From Sympetrum striolatum (Eukaryota; Arthropoda; Insecta; Odonata; Libellulidae): a stretch of 64,000 bases of DNA. Location: the NCBI GenBank assembly GCA_947579665.1, contig OX388341.1:25987147-26051146 (forward strand), written 5' to 3'. A program made the position numbers and the translations under genes. Each line of letters starts with the position of its first letter. The stretch's first letter is position 1. Below the pieces are notes generated by a model. The model did not search any database and was not told the origin of the DNA. It saw nothing but the letters and a program-made list of their open reading frames with translations. Positions 1 to 13,189 of this stretch are shown here, in pieces.

Positions 1-1500
1 GAGTTCATTCGGATTTTTACTTTTCTACTTCTTCGCATCTATTTTGGAGAATTTTGGTGAGCAAATACAATAAAAATTGATTTATTAAGTAAGAAAAGGA
101 ATATTTTTTCTTATTTTTAGGCTACTAAAACAAATTGCTACAAAATTGAAAATATTCCTTTTCTTCTTTAAGTTGTTACCGCAATGTTGTTTCATCCATA
201 TCTGCTTTATCGATACGAAGTTAGCTAACTTAATCATGTGTGTTTACATATAATTGTATAAACTCATATTCATTTAATGTATATTTCTTCGATGAAGAAA
301 ACAAAAATCAATTCAAATAATTTAAAATTTTACAATAAAAATTTTTAATATGTATCTACAACAATCAATAGTCATGCATATCACTGTAAACATTTAAGAA
401 TGTATCATTTTTAATATCCGTTATTCGTATCATTAATATTTGGCACATTCCTTGTTTCACTAGCATAATTGAGTTTTCTTAATTCGTAAAGTTTATTTGA
501 AATAGAGAGATTATGAAGAAAGCAAGAATAGTCAATTTTGGTATTATATATTCACTTATCTAGATAGGGCAGATATGTCATCCATTCCTATCAATGTAAT
601 ATCATAGCAAATTTCCACCCTGGCTACCTACTAAGGGCTTAGTTTTTATGAAATGATAATTAACATAGTTTCGTGAAGCAAAAATAAGGTGTTTATCCTT
701 TCATCTATACCAAAAAATTTGGAATAAGTGAGGTTGATCAAATTATGCACATGCATTCTGCTCTGTTCTTTTCAGTATCACCTCCCTAATATTAACTATC
801 TGAACATCCTCTGGGTATTTTTTGGTAGAGATTCGTAAGTATTAGGGAATATACGCAAAAATTAAAGGAGCAATAATGGTTCTGTAGAACAATCCGATAT
901 CATATCAAAGTATTTAAAAACCAAATATATTCCAGAATAACAGATTTAGTGTCGTCGTCCACTTTAAATACATTATAATCTCCACATTTCTACGTTTTAA
1001 TGAAATAAAACTGATTTTGATTGTTAAGTAGTTAAGTCAATTCATTCCTGGAGATTTTTCATCTTAAGAAATTTTGTGAAAAAGAATGTTTATTATTTAG
1101 TAATTTTATAATAATAAGCTGTTATTAGAAGTATTTCTTTCCTTTATATTAAATATGCATAGGGTATATTAAAATATGGAATATATGAAGACACTTGATG
1201 TTGATATTCTGCGACATAAGAGTAAGAGATGAATTAATTTTTTTAATGTCTACAGAACTTATGATCTGACTATATAATTTATTTAAGAGAACAATATTCT
1301 TGCAAAAATAGTTTTACATTATGTAGGTAATCTTAATCTCTGTTTTCTTATACTTCGATGGATGAAAAATTTGGAGGAGTTTGAGAGAAAAGGAAACTTA
1401 GGTATTTATACATCAAGCAGTTTCATAGAAGGGTGGATCAACTTTCGTTAAAAAATCAAATAATCTCCCTTCGGAACAAATCGAGACGCGCTTCTCAAAT
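1..1500. other. AT-rich non-coding DNA
   Basis: AT-rich sequence with frequent stops in all frames. I see no gene, repeat pair or strong hairpin in it. Short A and T runs are the only local structure. Confidence 0.6.
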
Positions 1501-2300
1501 CCGGCGAAACACCTCAGAAATAAAATCCCCGGCATCACTCCCTCCTCCACCCCCTCGGATCATCAAATTTTATAAATAAATGGTAATGAATAGGAACTAC
1601 ACCTACCCAGTGTTTATAGCATCCCCCGGAACTTTTTTCCGAATATAAAGCTTTTCAGATAACAGGCTGTATAATCCCTTCTTTTTATTACACGTCTTGT
1701 ATCTCTCGTCCCTAACTTCCTTAGGTGCCTCCGGCTCTGCCCCCTCCTCCGCCACGTGCTTCCTCTTTCGCGCATCGAACCTCAATTACTTTCCCTTCCT
1801 TCCCCACACCCCTCGAGACGACCCCGCCTCTCATGAATAATTGAGCCAATAAGGGACCAGCGAAGGTCGACGTAACAGGCTCTCCGCTACGCCCCTCCCT
1901 CCTCCTCCTCCCGTGCTCCATCCTCCATCCCGTGACGCCATACTAAACATCGGGACCCCCCTCCACGCCTCCCCTCTCCTCCCGCAAAGTGATATCTCCC
2001 CCCTCCTCCGCTCCCGGCCCGCTCTCGCCCACGCACCACTCGTGACCATGGTAACCGAAAGAGAGTTGTTTTTTTTTATACCTCCGCATTTCCCAATCTC
2101 CCCCGAAACCTGACCCTCCCCTTTTTCCCTCTCCGCCCCCGACTCCCACTGTGTTTCCACTCCCGCTCTCCACGGTTACACCCGTTGCCTGCTACATTAC
2201 CCGCATCCATCTTCGTTCCTCGGGATCACTTGCGATCCTGTCCGTCCCACTTCTTACGTCGCGTGATGCGGCTTAATTGTCTTCGAATCGGCCGGTTCTT
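1500..2300. other. GC-richer pyrimidine-biased island
   Basis: Composition changes sharply from the AT-rich flank. The plus strand is dominated by C and T, with many CCCTCC-like runs and CpGs around 1535-2170. Open frames on both strands here (up to about 109 codons on minus) are rich in Gly, Arg and Glu on minus or Pro, Ser and Leu on plus. That is what translating a polypyrimidine tract gives, so I do not call a gene. It could be a regulatory or structural island. Confidence 0.6.
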
Positions 2301-3340
2301 TCATGGCCTCGGAGACCTGAATGCTTGAATTTTCTACCCTGCTGATGTAATTGAATTCGTGCGGGAAAGTTTTATTGAAGGTTAGCACGTTGAGTCTCTC
2401 AAGGAAGGAACCCATTAGCTCACTGAATGCTTACCGTTGTTATTCCTTCGTTCCTCTCTTTTTAATTCTTGCATTCATTTCTTTACGTTTTGCTTTAGTG
2501 TTTGTAAATTATGTACTCAACAACAGTTATGTATGTAGTCTTTGATTATTTTCACCTATTCCCCTTTCCAACGAGCAATAAACGTGTGAAAAATCCGAAA
2601 GATACGAAAAAAATTGTATTAACCTGGAAAGTCACCTTTTCATGAGCTATGATTAATGTTAGATAGAGGAAACATTAAATTGAACAAATCCTCGCAAATT
2701 TACATACTGACTAAACTCTTTTTCCAATTCAAATTTTTATATATTTAAAAATAGATGATGCATCATTCAAGTGTGGTTCGAAGTTTTCAAAAGCATCAAA
2801 ATGGTTTCTTGCGTAGTTAAAATATAAGTAGTATCTTCTGATGAAAATATTTTCCCCACACCTGTGCAACCCTATTTATCATACCATCTGAAAATATATT
2901 TTGTTCAATTTGGGCTTGCTTGAGTTTGTGATTAAGTATGAGAGCAAAGATTTATTTTCCCCTATTACTTTTTCTTAGTTTCCGAATTGGAAAAATTTTC
3001 TTTCTTGACAAAAGTAGTTGTTTTCAGAAGACATCGTAACATAGGACGACTACAATTCCATTTCAGATGCTTTTCAACTTAGGCTCCAATCGTTTCTTGT
3101 AGTACATTGGAAGTTAGGGATATATTTCCAAATTACTTACTTGTTACTTAAATCTAGAACGAGTATGCGTGTAGACTCCATCAACCTCAGCATCCTATGA
3201 ATTTAATGAGGTTAGATGTAACATTTGATACGATTTAAGGTATTTATGCTTGTTGTGGAGTTCTTATCTTTACGAATATAAACTCTACGTATTCTTTTCC
3301 TTATAAATACCCTGCTAAAACTTTTACAATCGAAAACTCT
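2300..3340. other. AT-rich non-coding DNA
   Basis: Ordinary AT-rich sequence with dense stops in all frames. I see no supported gene, RNA or repeat. Confidence 0.55.
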
Positions 3341-3780
3341 TTCCCTCATCAAACATGCTATGAAGCGCAGTAGCTCCTCCAACTTTTTTCCGATTTCCCC
3401 ATTTTCTCCCTCTATTCCTCAATCCCTCCTCTGACTTATCCCTCGTCCACTAGTTCCTCCTCTTTGTTTCTCACGCGATAACACGCTTACGTTTTTCCCA
3501 CCTCATATCGTCCAACAAATTCTCCCCCCTCCACTATCCCCCCACTGTCTCAACAAGCGACCACTTGTTGTGTGCTCTTGGGGGAGGAAAGGGTTACCAT
3601 TTTGGGGGAGAGGGAGAGAAAGAGTGAAAAGGAGAGCGAGGAATATTAGGAAGAGGGAGTGAGGGGATGAGGCTTTTGGAAGACGCTTCACTGGCCTTTG
3701 CCCTCTGCGGTGAAATGCTTTCCGGGAAGAAAATCCGCACCGCATCCCACATTATGCGAGTATCCCCCGAAATAGACGTT
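3340..3780. other. Pyrimidine tract followed by purine tract
   Basis: The plus strand is CT-rich at about 3375-3475 and 3520-3550. It then switches to GA-rich at about 3590-3670. The 80-codon minus frame across it has biased composition and no recognisable domain. The switch of strand bias within 300 bases recurs at other islands in the window. Confidence 0.55.
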
Positions 3781-4660
3781 GCGGACGCTCTAAGTTTTTA
3801 CGGTAATTGGAAAGAATGGGGAGAATGTTGAGGGCGGTATAAGGGCTAGGAAATTATGGAATGGGGATCCGAAGGAAAAATGGATACGATGGGATTTTAT
3901 CAGAATCCACGCTCGGTTGTTATACTAATGTAATCCAGTTTCCTCTCTGCTTTGTCATTTGCAGCTAAAGCTAAAAGCCTCCATGGGTGTTTTTCAGGAT
4001 TAAATGCCAATTCATTCCGACTCGTTTCCGTTGGTCGCGACGGGATTTTCCGATAAAGATTTCCCAGTGTTTATGGAATTGGCTTGATGGATTTTGACTC
4101 AATAAATGTTTTCATTACGCATATCAATGGCACGTTAGACTGCCGATTTTTCCCTTGATGTTGCCATTGGGTGTTGACGAAACAGGAAATACTGCTCGGT
4201 GGTGCCATAAAAATCAAATCAAGAAATATATATGGCATTGTTGAAAATCCTCATTTTTTGTTGAAATGGTTACGGATATGTATAATTCAGCGCATTTATT
4301 TTTAAATGCTACTTCACACTCAAATATCAAATTTGACCGTGGAAGTGTTTTAAGATAAAATGTCTTTGTTTTGTATTATTGTTCAATCGACCACGTGCAA
4401 ATTCAAAATAGTAGAATAATATTGATAAATATTGGTCAGTGATCTACATTTTGCGATGCAATGCGAATTTAAATAGCCATATCATGTACCAATTGTTATA
4501 TATTCCAGTACATTCGAAATGAACATAAGGGTTAAGTAAATCCTGTTGATTGTTAATTATTGTTATAAATCTAACTACTATTTAACTAAATATTGCTTGA
4601 TAGTGTAAATTTTTATTGTTTACAACATTCCTTGGTATTTGGATCTTTGACAGTAAATCC
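3780..4660. other. Mixed-composition non-coding DNA
   Basis: Intermediate base composition becoming AT-rich after about 4200. I see no open frame of note and no repeat pair. Confidence 0.5.
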
Positions 4661-4662
4661 TA

Positions 4663-4686
4663 AATATATATATATATATATATATA
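4663..4686. repeat. (TA)n microsatellite
   Basis: An uninterrupted alternating TA run of about 11-12 dinucleotides in AT-rich flanks. It is a simple-sequence repeat with no sign of function. Confidence 0.95.
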
Positions 4687-4689
4687 GGT

Positions 4690-5040
4690 AAATCTCTTTC
4701 AGATTTACGAAAATGAATATATATTCATCATATTATATTCTTCGAGTGTATTGTTCTCTATTCTAGAGATATTTAGGGAAGTGTATCCGAAAGCTCAGTC
4801 GTGAAATGTATTCAAAGTTCAGGTTTCAGTTGTATGTTATCAACACATTACAAGCCATACAAGCACCACCTTTGAAATTTAAGGTTTCCAATTCAGCTAT
4901 TTCAGTCTGAATCCTTGTCATTTACATCTGCTTTCGGAAAAGATTATGAATAATTGCAACTAGAACAAATCATCTTACTCTCGGACAAGTACTTCTCCCG
5001 ATTGCTCGCGCAAAATAAAAGATTCCAAAATATAATTTTA
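4690..5040. other. AT-rich non-coding DNA
   Basis: No supported gene or repeat is visible between the TA microsatellite and the next island. Confidence 0.5.
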
Positions 5041-6250
5041 TAATATTACCTTTTTCCCTCTCTCCTCGTAACACAGTCCAATTTTTTCGAACGACATCAA
5101 TTCTTAACACAATCGAAATAAATATTCCCCTAATGAATCCGTTTATATGGCAGGGGCGAAATAAATTGAAATCGTAAAGCGCGGGATGTGCGGATCGAAA
5201 AAGGACGCGGAGATCGTTAAAATATGAATTAATTCCAAGTATCTGCCCGAAACAAAGCGGTCGTTAAATAATTCAGCGGTTATAAATAACCTTTGGCGGG
5301 ATCCATTGAATTTACCTGAGAATGTATTTGGTTCACGGGAAAAATGTATCTTGTCAGAATTCCAACGGAACAGGATATCCTCTGTGTCTGCAAAACAAAT
5401 GAAGCTTTCTTTCGCACGCGATGCCGCATACTTGGTGTCCCCCGTAAGTGACTCTCCCTTTTCCCTGTCTCTTGGCTGCGTCTCCCCGGTTCTTCCCCAT
5501 TCCATTCCCGAAACTCATTTCGCCGTCCACTTTTGCCATATCCGTGCCGAGTGGTCACTCGGCAAATCACTTCACGTGTTTTCCTCCTCCGCAGCCTCTC
5601 TTTTTTTCCACTCAACTTTTCGGTGTTTTTCGATCGGTCGGAATGTCAGCCTCGTTTGATCTGGCCTAAGTGAGAGAGAAATAGGACGACTATGGAAGGA
5701 CGCCATTTTTCCCTTTCGCGAGGGAAAGTGATTGAAGGGAGGAGAAGAGGACACGAGGGAAGAATTAATTAGAGGGAGAGGGGAAGGGTGGTGGCACACA
5801 AAACGACTAAGGGACAATCGTCAGCGGGGGCTGGAATTAATCAACGCGATGGACCGAACGGCCGACGAAGTCTGTCAAAGGTCCGAACAAACCCGGTCGT
5901 CAGTGAAGGGGGATTTTCGAGGAGGGTGGGATTGGTGTAGGAATCGAAGGGCATGTGGGAGTTAGGGTCAAGAAAGGATGCTTTGACATTGACAGGAGAA
6001 ATTACGATTCGAGTCGTTTTATTTTTTGATTTTTCGGTCCCATCTGCGAGGCTTCCTACGTCTTCCCCCCTTACATTGTCAATCACATGCGCTCGGAGTG
6101 TGTGAGCGAATGTGATTGTGTAACGGAGTGAATTATTCTCCATGGCTCGTATGAACGGCAGCGCGAAAAGGCAAAAGCGATTTGGACAACAAATTAGTCC
6201 TGCTGTTGAGGAGAAAGGAGTCCCTTTCGAGTACTACAATGCTTGTTTTA
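5040..6250. other. Composite island: complex core, CT tract, GA tract
   Basis: Three parts can be seen. About 5150-5430 is complex, CpG-containing text with several homeodomain-type AATTAA or TTAAAT cores. About 5440-5620 is CT-rich on plus, and about 5690-5800 is GA-rich on plus. Open frames of 60-120 codons occur on both strands across the same bases, so at most one could be real. None shows a recognisable motif, and I treat them as chance frames. The complex part is a candidate regulatory element by inference only. Confidence 0.45.
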
Positions 6251-9200
6251 AAAGCTGATTTTCGTGTCTCCTCTGTGCCGAAGGTTATGAATTTTCCATT
6301 TTGGCTTTAGAGCGTATCCTGCTGGTGCACTCGAATGTGGATTAATTTTCCTCTCTGATAACAAAGGATTTTGGGATATTAATAACGGGAAAAGTATTTC
6401 CTCATCTATTTTGCTCTACCTCTTTCCTTTATAAACATGAATTGAGCTCAAGCTTTTGAATTTTCCAACACCTTGCTCACCAAAAATAATGAAATTTTTA
6501 CGCTAAATATATGAATGATAATATAAAAAATGAAATTTTTACGTCATCGATTACTATAGCATTTAATAGCCTCAATAATAGAAAACAGGAATAAGGCGAG
6601 ACTTTACCTCGATTTATAGATCAAGTCTCCACTTTCATGGTTTTGGCAATTTCAGATAATCAACTAATTAATTCGAATCATAAAATACAAACAATTCTGT
6701 CTTCTCTAATTCAAAGACTAAAACTGCTGAAATGAATATGCAATATATTAGGAAGCAAATCATTCTCTCGACATTATTTCATTTTAGCCTTCAAAAGGTT
6801 TTAAATACAATGAAAGTAGACAAAACGAAAAAACCTGATTTTGTACAAATATTCTTGATCTTTTTTAAGCACTCCTAGAAACCTAATGACGATACATTAT
6901 TTAATTATGATAGTTGTTTATTCTCATGCTAATGTATACAATGTGGCATTTATTCACCGAAAGGAATGTCTTTCGAGTATTAAAAAGCGGTCAGTGGTGG
7001 GATACTATAAACCAAACGTAATGTTATGGTTAAAAACGGTATAGTCACTGTAGCCAATGTTTCATAATTATAGAATATATTTCAAAATTAAAGACATTAT
7101 GTCTGTGTGATTTTAAATTCAAAAATTATTAATTGATTTCGTCTGTTTGTAATTTTAACTATAATTTAGCGTCCAGACGCAAACGGGCATTTCATTTGTA
7201 ATTTTATGATCAATTAAAGAAAAAGGTTGGAAAGGGATTCAATGTACAGGAATTTACGACTAAATAGCAGGACTTAAATAATCAGACTACTCTTGTGACT
7301 CCAATTTTGGAATAATTTAACGAATTAGACCAAATGAGCATAATAAAATGAATATTGAACGTATTCACGTCAAATTTTCTCTGCGAAGGTGTTACATTTT
7401 TTAGTGAGAATTTTTCTAAGCATAGGCAAATAAAGTTTAAAAACATTTACATCTCTAACGTCTTGTTTGAAACAACAAATTCAATCTGCATACATACTAG
7501 ATTGAAATAAAAAAGTTCTGAATCTGACTACTGCCGGAAAAAATATTCAACAAAAGTAGAAACAAATAGAAAATGAAAACAAAATTGAAGAAACTGCCTC
7601 TTCTACTGTGAGAAACGATTTATTTAATTAAAATGTATATTGATTTTGGATCGTTCGATAAAATGGTCGTACTTCTGAAAAAATTAGTGTAAACCAATCC
7701 CCGAAATTGCTGAATCATTGGTTTTGGTCATATTTATTTTATCTTGATTTTGACTGCGTGAAATCTCTGCTTATGATCAATTATCTTCAGTGTAATGGAA
7801 GTTTGTTTATACATTGCAATTAGTCGTCCATATCCATTTTCATGAGAAGAGTGTACGCTCCCTGATTCAAACAGATCATTTAACTCTGCAAACAATGCAA
7901 TGAAGCACACTTTTCAAAAAAAATAATGATTGACAGTAGGAAGGGATTTAGAGCAGGAGCAAGTTTGACAGTAGGAAAGAAAAAGATTTCTGTTGAATTA
8001 TCGACATCTGCTTGCGCCAAATGAAATTAATAATATTCATCTCTACATAATTTTAGATGAATTTCAGATGACGTTTACTTTCTCTTCATAAGCATGAGCA
8101 AAAGGAATCCAATATCAACAATTGATATCAAGTCTAGCGAATTAAATCTCCGTACTCTGTATCAACTTCGCTAAGTTCAAACAAGAATGGTTCATTAAAA
8201 TTGTTCGTATCCATTTAGTCATACATCATTAAAATTTAATAAATCATAACAATCTACGCATTGTTAATTTAGTGATTAGGGAAAATTGTTTTCAAGTTTG
8301 CAGTTAAAAGTTGATAGGTGAAATAGAAACTCCGTAAAATTAACCAGTTTTATTTAAATTAAGATTCCTTGAGAAACAGAGGTATGTTTTGCAGTCAATA
8401 TCGGAATACGCGTACCTTTTCCGTATGCGTGATAAGAGGAAAATGCATTATGGTTTTTATGATGAATCTTGAAGGTTTTCTTATTTTGCAGCGTCGTTTT
8501 ATATAACATTGTTTTGATGGAATAATAACCACGATAGTTTAATTACCATCTAAATTATTAACATTGTAGTCAATAGTAAATTAAAACAATCAGTATCTAT
8601 TGGTTGGATATCTTATATCTCCACGACGAAACAATCTGTCGTTAGTTTTTTACCGTTCGAAGTATCTAAGTATGTCTAATGATGCTATTATTCTTCAAGG
8701 ATATCTTCAAAGAATATGGCAGCCTGGGTTTCAGTTTTGCAATATTCTCGAAGTTTATTACCAAATATGGGAATCGCTACCATATATGTCCAAGTTTTAA
8801 TGTATATCTACTCGTTTGCGTTTGAAACTGATTTCGTCTGCACCTCAGCGTTTTCAACTGTTTCTCAGTAACACATAAAGTAGAAATAATAATGGTATAA
8901 CGTATCAGTATGTTATCCAGGCATCCTTCTTCTAAGGGCAGTATAGGAGAATTTTATGTAATATTGTTTCGACTTCGAATTTGGTAGTTAGATTATTTAA
9001 TGACCGCCACCGTATTCTGGTACACAAGAACGATGGCTAGCTACGTTTATTTCAAGTATTCAATTATTCGTCCTGATTAATTATAAACTTAAGAAATAAC
9101 GAACTCTATCCTCATACTTTACATTTATCTAGATATTTCATTACAATTAAGAGGGATCTCCATTACATTTCCATAAAAAAAATATACTGCTGATGCCATG

Positions 9201-10240
9201 GTCTATTCAAAAGATGCATTCTAAATAACTTTTGATATACATCTGCATTCCATTCAATAAGTTTTGGCAACATTTGCTGCAGTTATGATTAAAAGAATGG
9301 CGTCCAGAAATATGTCTGAAAATCCTGCAAGGCTATATTATTTGTATCCTGAAACGTATGCAATTTAAACTTCTTATGCGTTTTGCGTGTGGTAGATTCC
9401 ACAGGATGTTTTGTCTTCATTGAATGAACGGTATTTATGGAAAAGTGCATCTGAAGTCCGGTGCTCAGTAATGTTTAGATTTGAAATTTAGTCTAGGAGT
9501 TAAAATATTTCAATTCTTATGGATCTTAATAGAATGAGGGAAAATTATGGAGGATTAATAAAAGTGACTAATAATGAAATATCAAGCAATTTTACTCATC
9601 GATATCTACCGAATTTAGCTATAAATGATTTCTCGAACTCCAAATCCTCCTAATTTTCTTGTGCTGTATTAACTCGTACACAAGCCTAGATTTTAAGCAT
9701 ACTTTTTATGCTGAAAAGCCCCTTCAGGTTATACTCGAGTGAGGGCTTCAGTTACCTGTTTTCCTGTGGAAGACGTCTTTGTATCCGGAAATCGGCATGT
9801 AAAATCCTCACTTGCTCAATTAACAATCATTTGTTAATTTTCACAGCTATCGCGTGCCATCCACTGGGATACGTCGAATCGAAAACAGTTATTTTTGATC
9901 GGACGACCTGATTGGACAGCGTCGGATTTCCAATCCTAGGCTTATACTCGAGTTAGTTAATTCTCCATGTTATCATGACAAAATCGGCACCTCGTCTTAT
10001 ATCTCTGTCGGCCTATACTATAGTATATACGGTATATTAATAATACTGCGAAATATTATTTCACCAACTCAAAATAACTGACAAATGGAAGATTTTGATG
10101 TCCCTCGTCTCAAGAGTGGCCCACAAACATAGGCAAATCAAGTAATGAAATTTCGAGGATCGTAGGGAAGAAAAATGACTAGTTTCCTCTGCGGATACAC
10201 CATAAAAATTACCAAATTCGTGAAATAGCTCTTTCATTTC
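6250..10240. other. Long AT-rich non-coding stretch
   Basis: About 4 kb with no supported gene. Two minor local direct repeats are visible. A 15-base A/T-rich word occurs at 6488-6502 and again at 6529-6543. The word TTGACAGTAGGAA occurs near 7930 and near 7965. No inverted-repeat ends or retroelement motifs were noticed. Confidence 0.55.
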
Positions 10241-11230
10241 CGGCCGCAATCTCTCCCCTCTTCGCGATAAAAATTCTAGAAATTACGCTCCGCGTTGGTC
10301 AGCTGCCAGATATTTTACAATGTTACATTGTTATCCACGTCGATTTATTGCCACGAGGACCGAAATTCTCCCACGGAAAAGTTTTTTCCTCAACGTGTCG
10401 CTTCTAGATGAAATTTAATGAAAAAGTTCCATCCCTTTGTCCCCCTCTCTTCGCCCTCTCGCTGGAATTCCCTCATGGATTAAGTCTCGGATGTTATTCT
10501 TGCGGAATTCATCCCATTCCCCCCGTCTCCAACGTATTCCAATACTCCTTCCATAAAAATCCAACACTGCCGCCAATACTCCCGATTTTTTCGGGACAAG
10601 GCACTCAATCCTTTATCTTCCCTCCATAATTCCCCCTTTCGCCCTCTCCCCAATCCCATCCTAAGTTTCTATCATTTCCACATCACTACTTCTCATTTTG
10701 ATCCGAACTCTTTCGAACGTTCCCTCTCCCGCTTTTATTTTTCGTTTTCATCCTTCGCTTCTTATTTCGTTCTTGGGTTCATTTCCTCCTCGCAAACCTC
10801 GTCTCCGTGCGTCCTCAATCCGTGTGTCTCATTCGTCTTAGCTCTTCTGAGTTAATTTTAAAAGCGCCGTGAAAAATCTCTCGCCCAGCTCACATCGGCT
10901 TCCCGGATTCCTCCACCCCTGCGCCCGTGTTGCAATTTGAAATGGAGCTCGGCTAAACCGAGTTAGAATTAATGTCGCGAAAATACAGAGCGAAATAAAA
11001 TGTTGCTCAGTTCGGAATTGCGTGCAGATTGCCTCCGAAATTCGCGTTATTTGCAGAGTTTCCTCCCGAATATCGGTGTAAGAAGTTCCAATATTCATAA
11101 TTCGCATATTTATGCCTTCGTAGAGGAAGGTTGTCACTGTGTCATTCAAACGTGGGTATTGGAATAAGTGTATTTGCTTTTTGGTCGTGGTGTTGCCATT
11201 CTTCTACGTTTCACCAGACCGGTTGAGATC
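10240..11230. other. CT-rich tract followed by complex CpG-bearing sequence
   Basis: The plus strand at about 10410-10830 is strongly CT-biased. It is followed at 10840-11150 by complex sequence containing many CpGs and no simple repeats. The 103-codon minus frame at 10838-11149 has no domain I recognise. The complex part resembles the other candidate regulatory islands in this window. That is inference from composition only. Confidence 0.45.
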
Positions 11231-12130
11231 ATGAGGGAATTCTATTCATAACTCCGTTCATTTTTTCTCATACAAATACGTTTTTAACATTTGGTGAAAT
11301 CGAATAAATTTACATTACTACACTTTACCATGTTTACAAATGTTGTGATAGTGAAACAATTTTTAATACATTTTAGGAATACTAGGTAATATAAACTCTA
11401 TTTAGTTATACTTTTGTTCACCACAAGTTAATGCTTTTTTATTATCCAAAATAATATGGGTGGCAGAGGCCTTTGCCTATTGGTTTTCAATGACCAAAAT
11501 AAGTAACATAACGTATTCATTTATTCTTAAACCACATTTGATACAATGAAAGAAAGACCGTAGTTTCAATTCACATAATCATCATTACGTGATAATTCTA
11601 TACCTGATGGTGATGCCTTGCATCAATAACAGGACCATGGAAATATCCTCCCACTCTATATTGTATTAGGTGTGATTTAAGTATGTATAAATCTGTTATT
11701 ACTCTTACTAAATTATAGGTAACGCAAATTCAACCATCATTCATATTTCCAATGAGTTCGTTATGTTTTCTTTACAACGTTGTTCATAGAATAAATATTT
11801 GATAGGACCATATTCTACTCAATGCGTAAATTTCTTTTTTCGTACATCAAATTCAACCACAGAAATAAACAGTTGTGCTTCCTAGAGAATATTGCCGATA
11901 GCCAATAGTATCGTTCAGAATATAATAAGATACCTGTCTATTTAATGCTATTCAATATAATAAAATTCAAAATAATAAACGGTCTTATTCATTAGTATTT
12001 AATTGCTAGGCAGTAATCGATTGTGCCACGAATGTCCTTTATTAAGATTTAATTTATAGTTGTGTTAAAAATTGGGGATAGTTGAGTACCCTCGAAACAC
12101 ATCTCGTACGTTTACGACAGAATGGGATTG
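11230..12130. other. AT-rich non-coding DNA
   Basis: AT-rich with dense stops. No gene or repeat pair noticed. Confidence 0.5.
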
Positions 12131-12830
12131 TTTCTCTTCCTAAAAGCTCTCATGTTGGAACCCTTGTTACCATATCAACCAATTCTTCCTCCGTTACTTG
12201 GCGATGAATAGCTCTCCCCCTCTCCACGACCTTATCCCCAACTCAGGTGAACAATCAGCCGAGTGGGCAATATCCTTCATTTCATCCGGATGTTCCATGC
12301 TTCATTTGTTCTTACCCGAAATAGCAGCTCAGCTTAACTTCAATGAGCCTTCGGATTGGAGGCGGTTTCCCGGACAACGCCGCGGGAAAGAGCGGTAACG
12401 TGGGGGTTGTTATCTCACATTCTCCTAAAGCCCTTCTCCCTCTATCTCTTCTCCCCTTACCATCCCCTCTTCATCTCCCTTTACATGACTTCGCTCCACT
12501 GTTTTTCGTAGCAAACCGTCAAATCCCCTCCAATGCTGATCTTTCAGGTATTAATTTTTCGTTCTTCAATCATCCGACTATTCTTTCCTAATTCGTTCTC
12601 GGTATTCTCTTCTTTCCAATTCGCTCATTAAAATTTCTTACGGTTTTCCGTTCACCAGGGTCGTCTCGTGCTGCTCTCTGGCGGCGCTCCCTTGAACTCG
12701 TGCGATCTGCCGCTTCTTTCGGAAGCTCGGTCTTATCCGCCTCCAGCGTAATGTTATATTCCATGCACATATTGGTATTTATTTTCTTGTTCAGGTACTT
12801 TAGGTACTCATGCATTTACACGATGTATTT
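12130..12830. other. CT-rich island
   Basis: Plus-strand pyrimidine bias is strongest at about 12420-12500. Short overlapping frames of 66-82 codons occur on both strands and have no recognisable domains. No gene is called. Confidence 0.5.
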
Positions 12831-13189
12831 TCTGAGAATAAAATTAAATATTATACGAAGAATACATTAGTAGATTTACCAATGAAAGTACATTTATATA
12901 TCTAAAAGAGTTGATTTGTGAGTGGAGAATATTTGCGGCTAATGATATTATGCCGAGTTAATCATCGACACTAATTCAGAGTTGCGTCCGATATATAGGT
13001 GTTTTTTAATTGAATTAATAGTTTAATAGCTATTGGATAGTTCTAACTGATTTTTGGAAATACTTTGTGTCCGACACATTAGAAATGATTCAGATGCATA
13101 TTTATTGTAAAAAATTTTCATGGCCTATTAGTTCCATGTAATGTTAAATTTAAAAAGTCTTATTTTTGGAACATTGAGAGCACTTCTTT

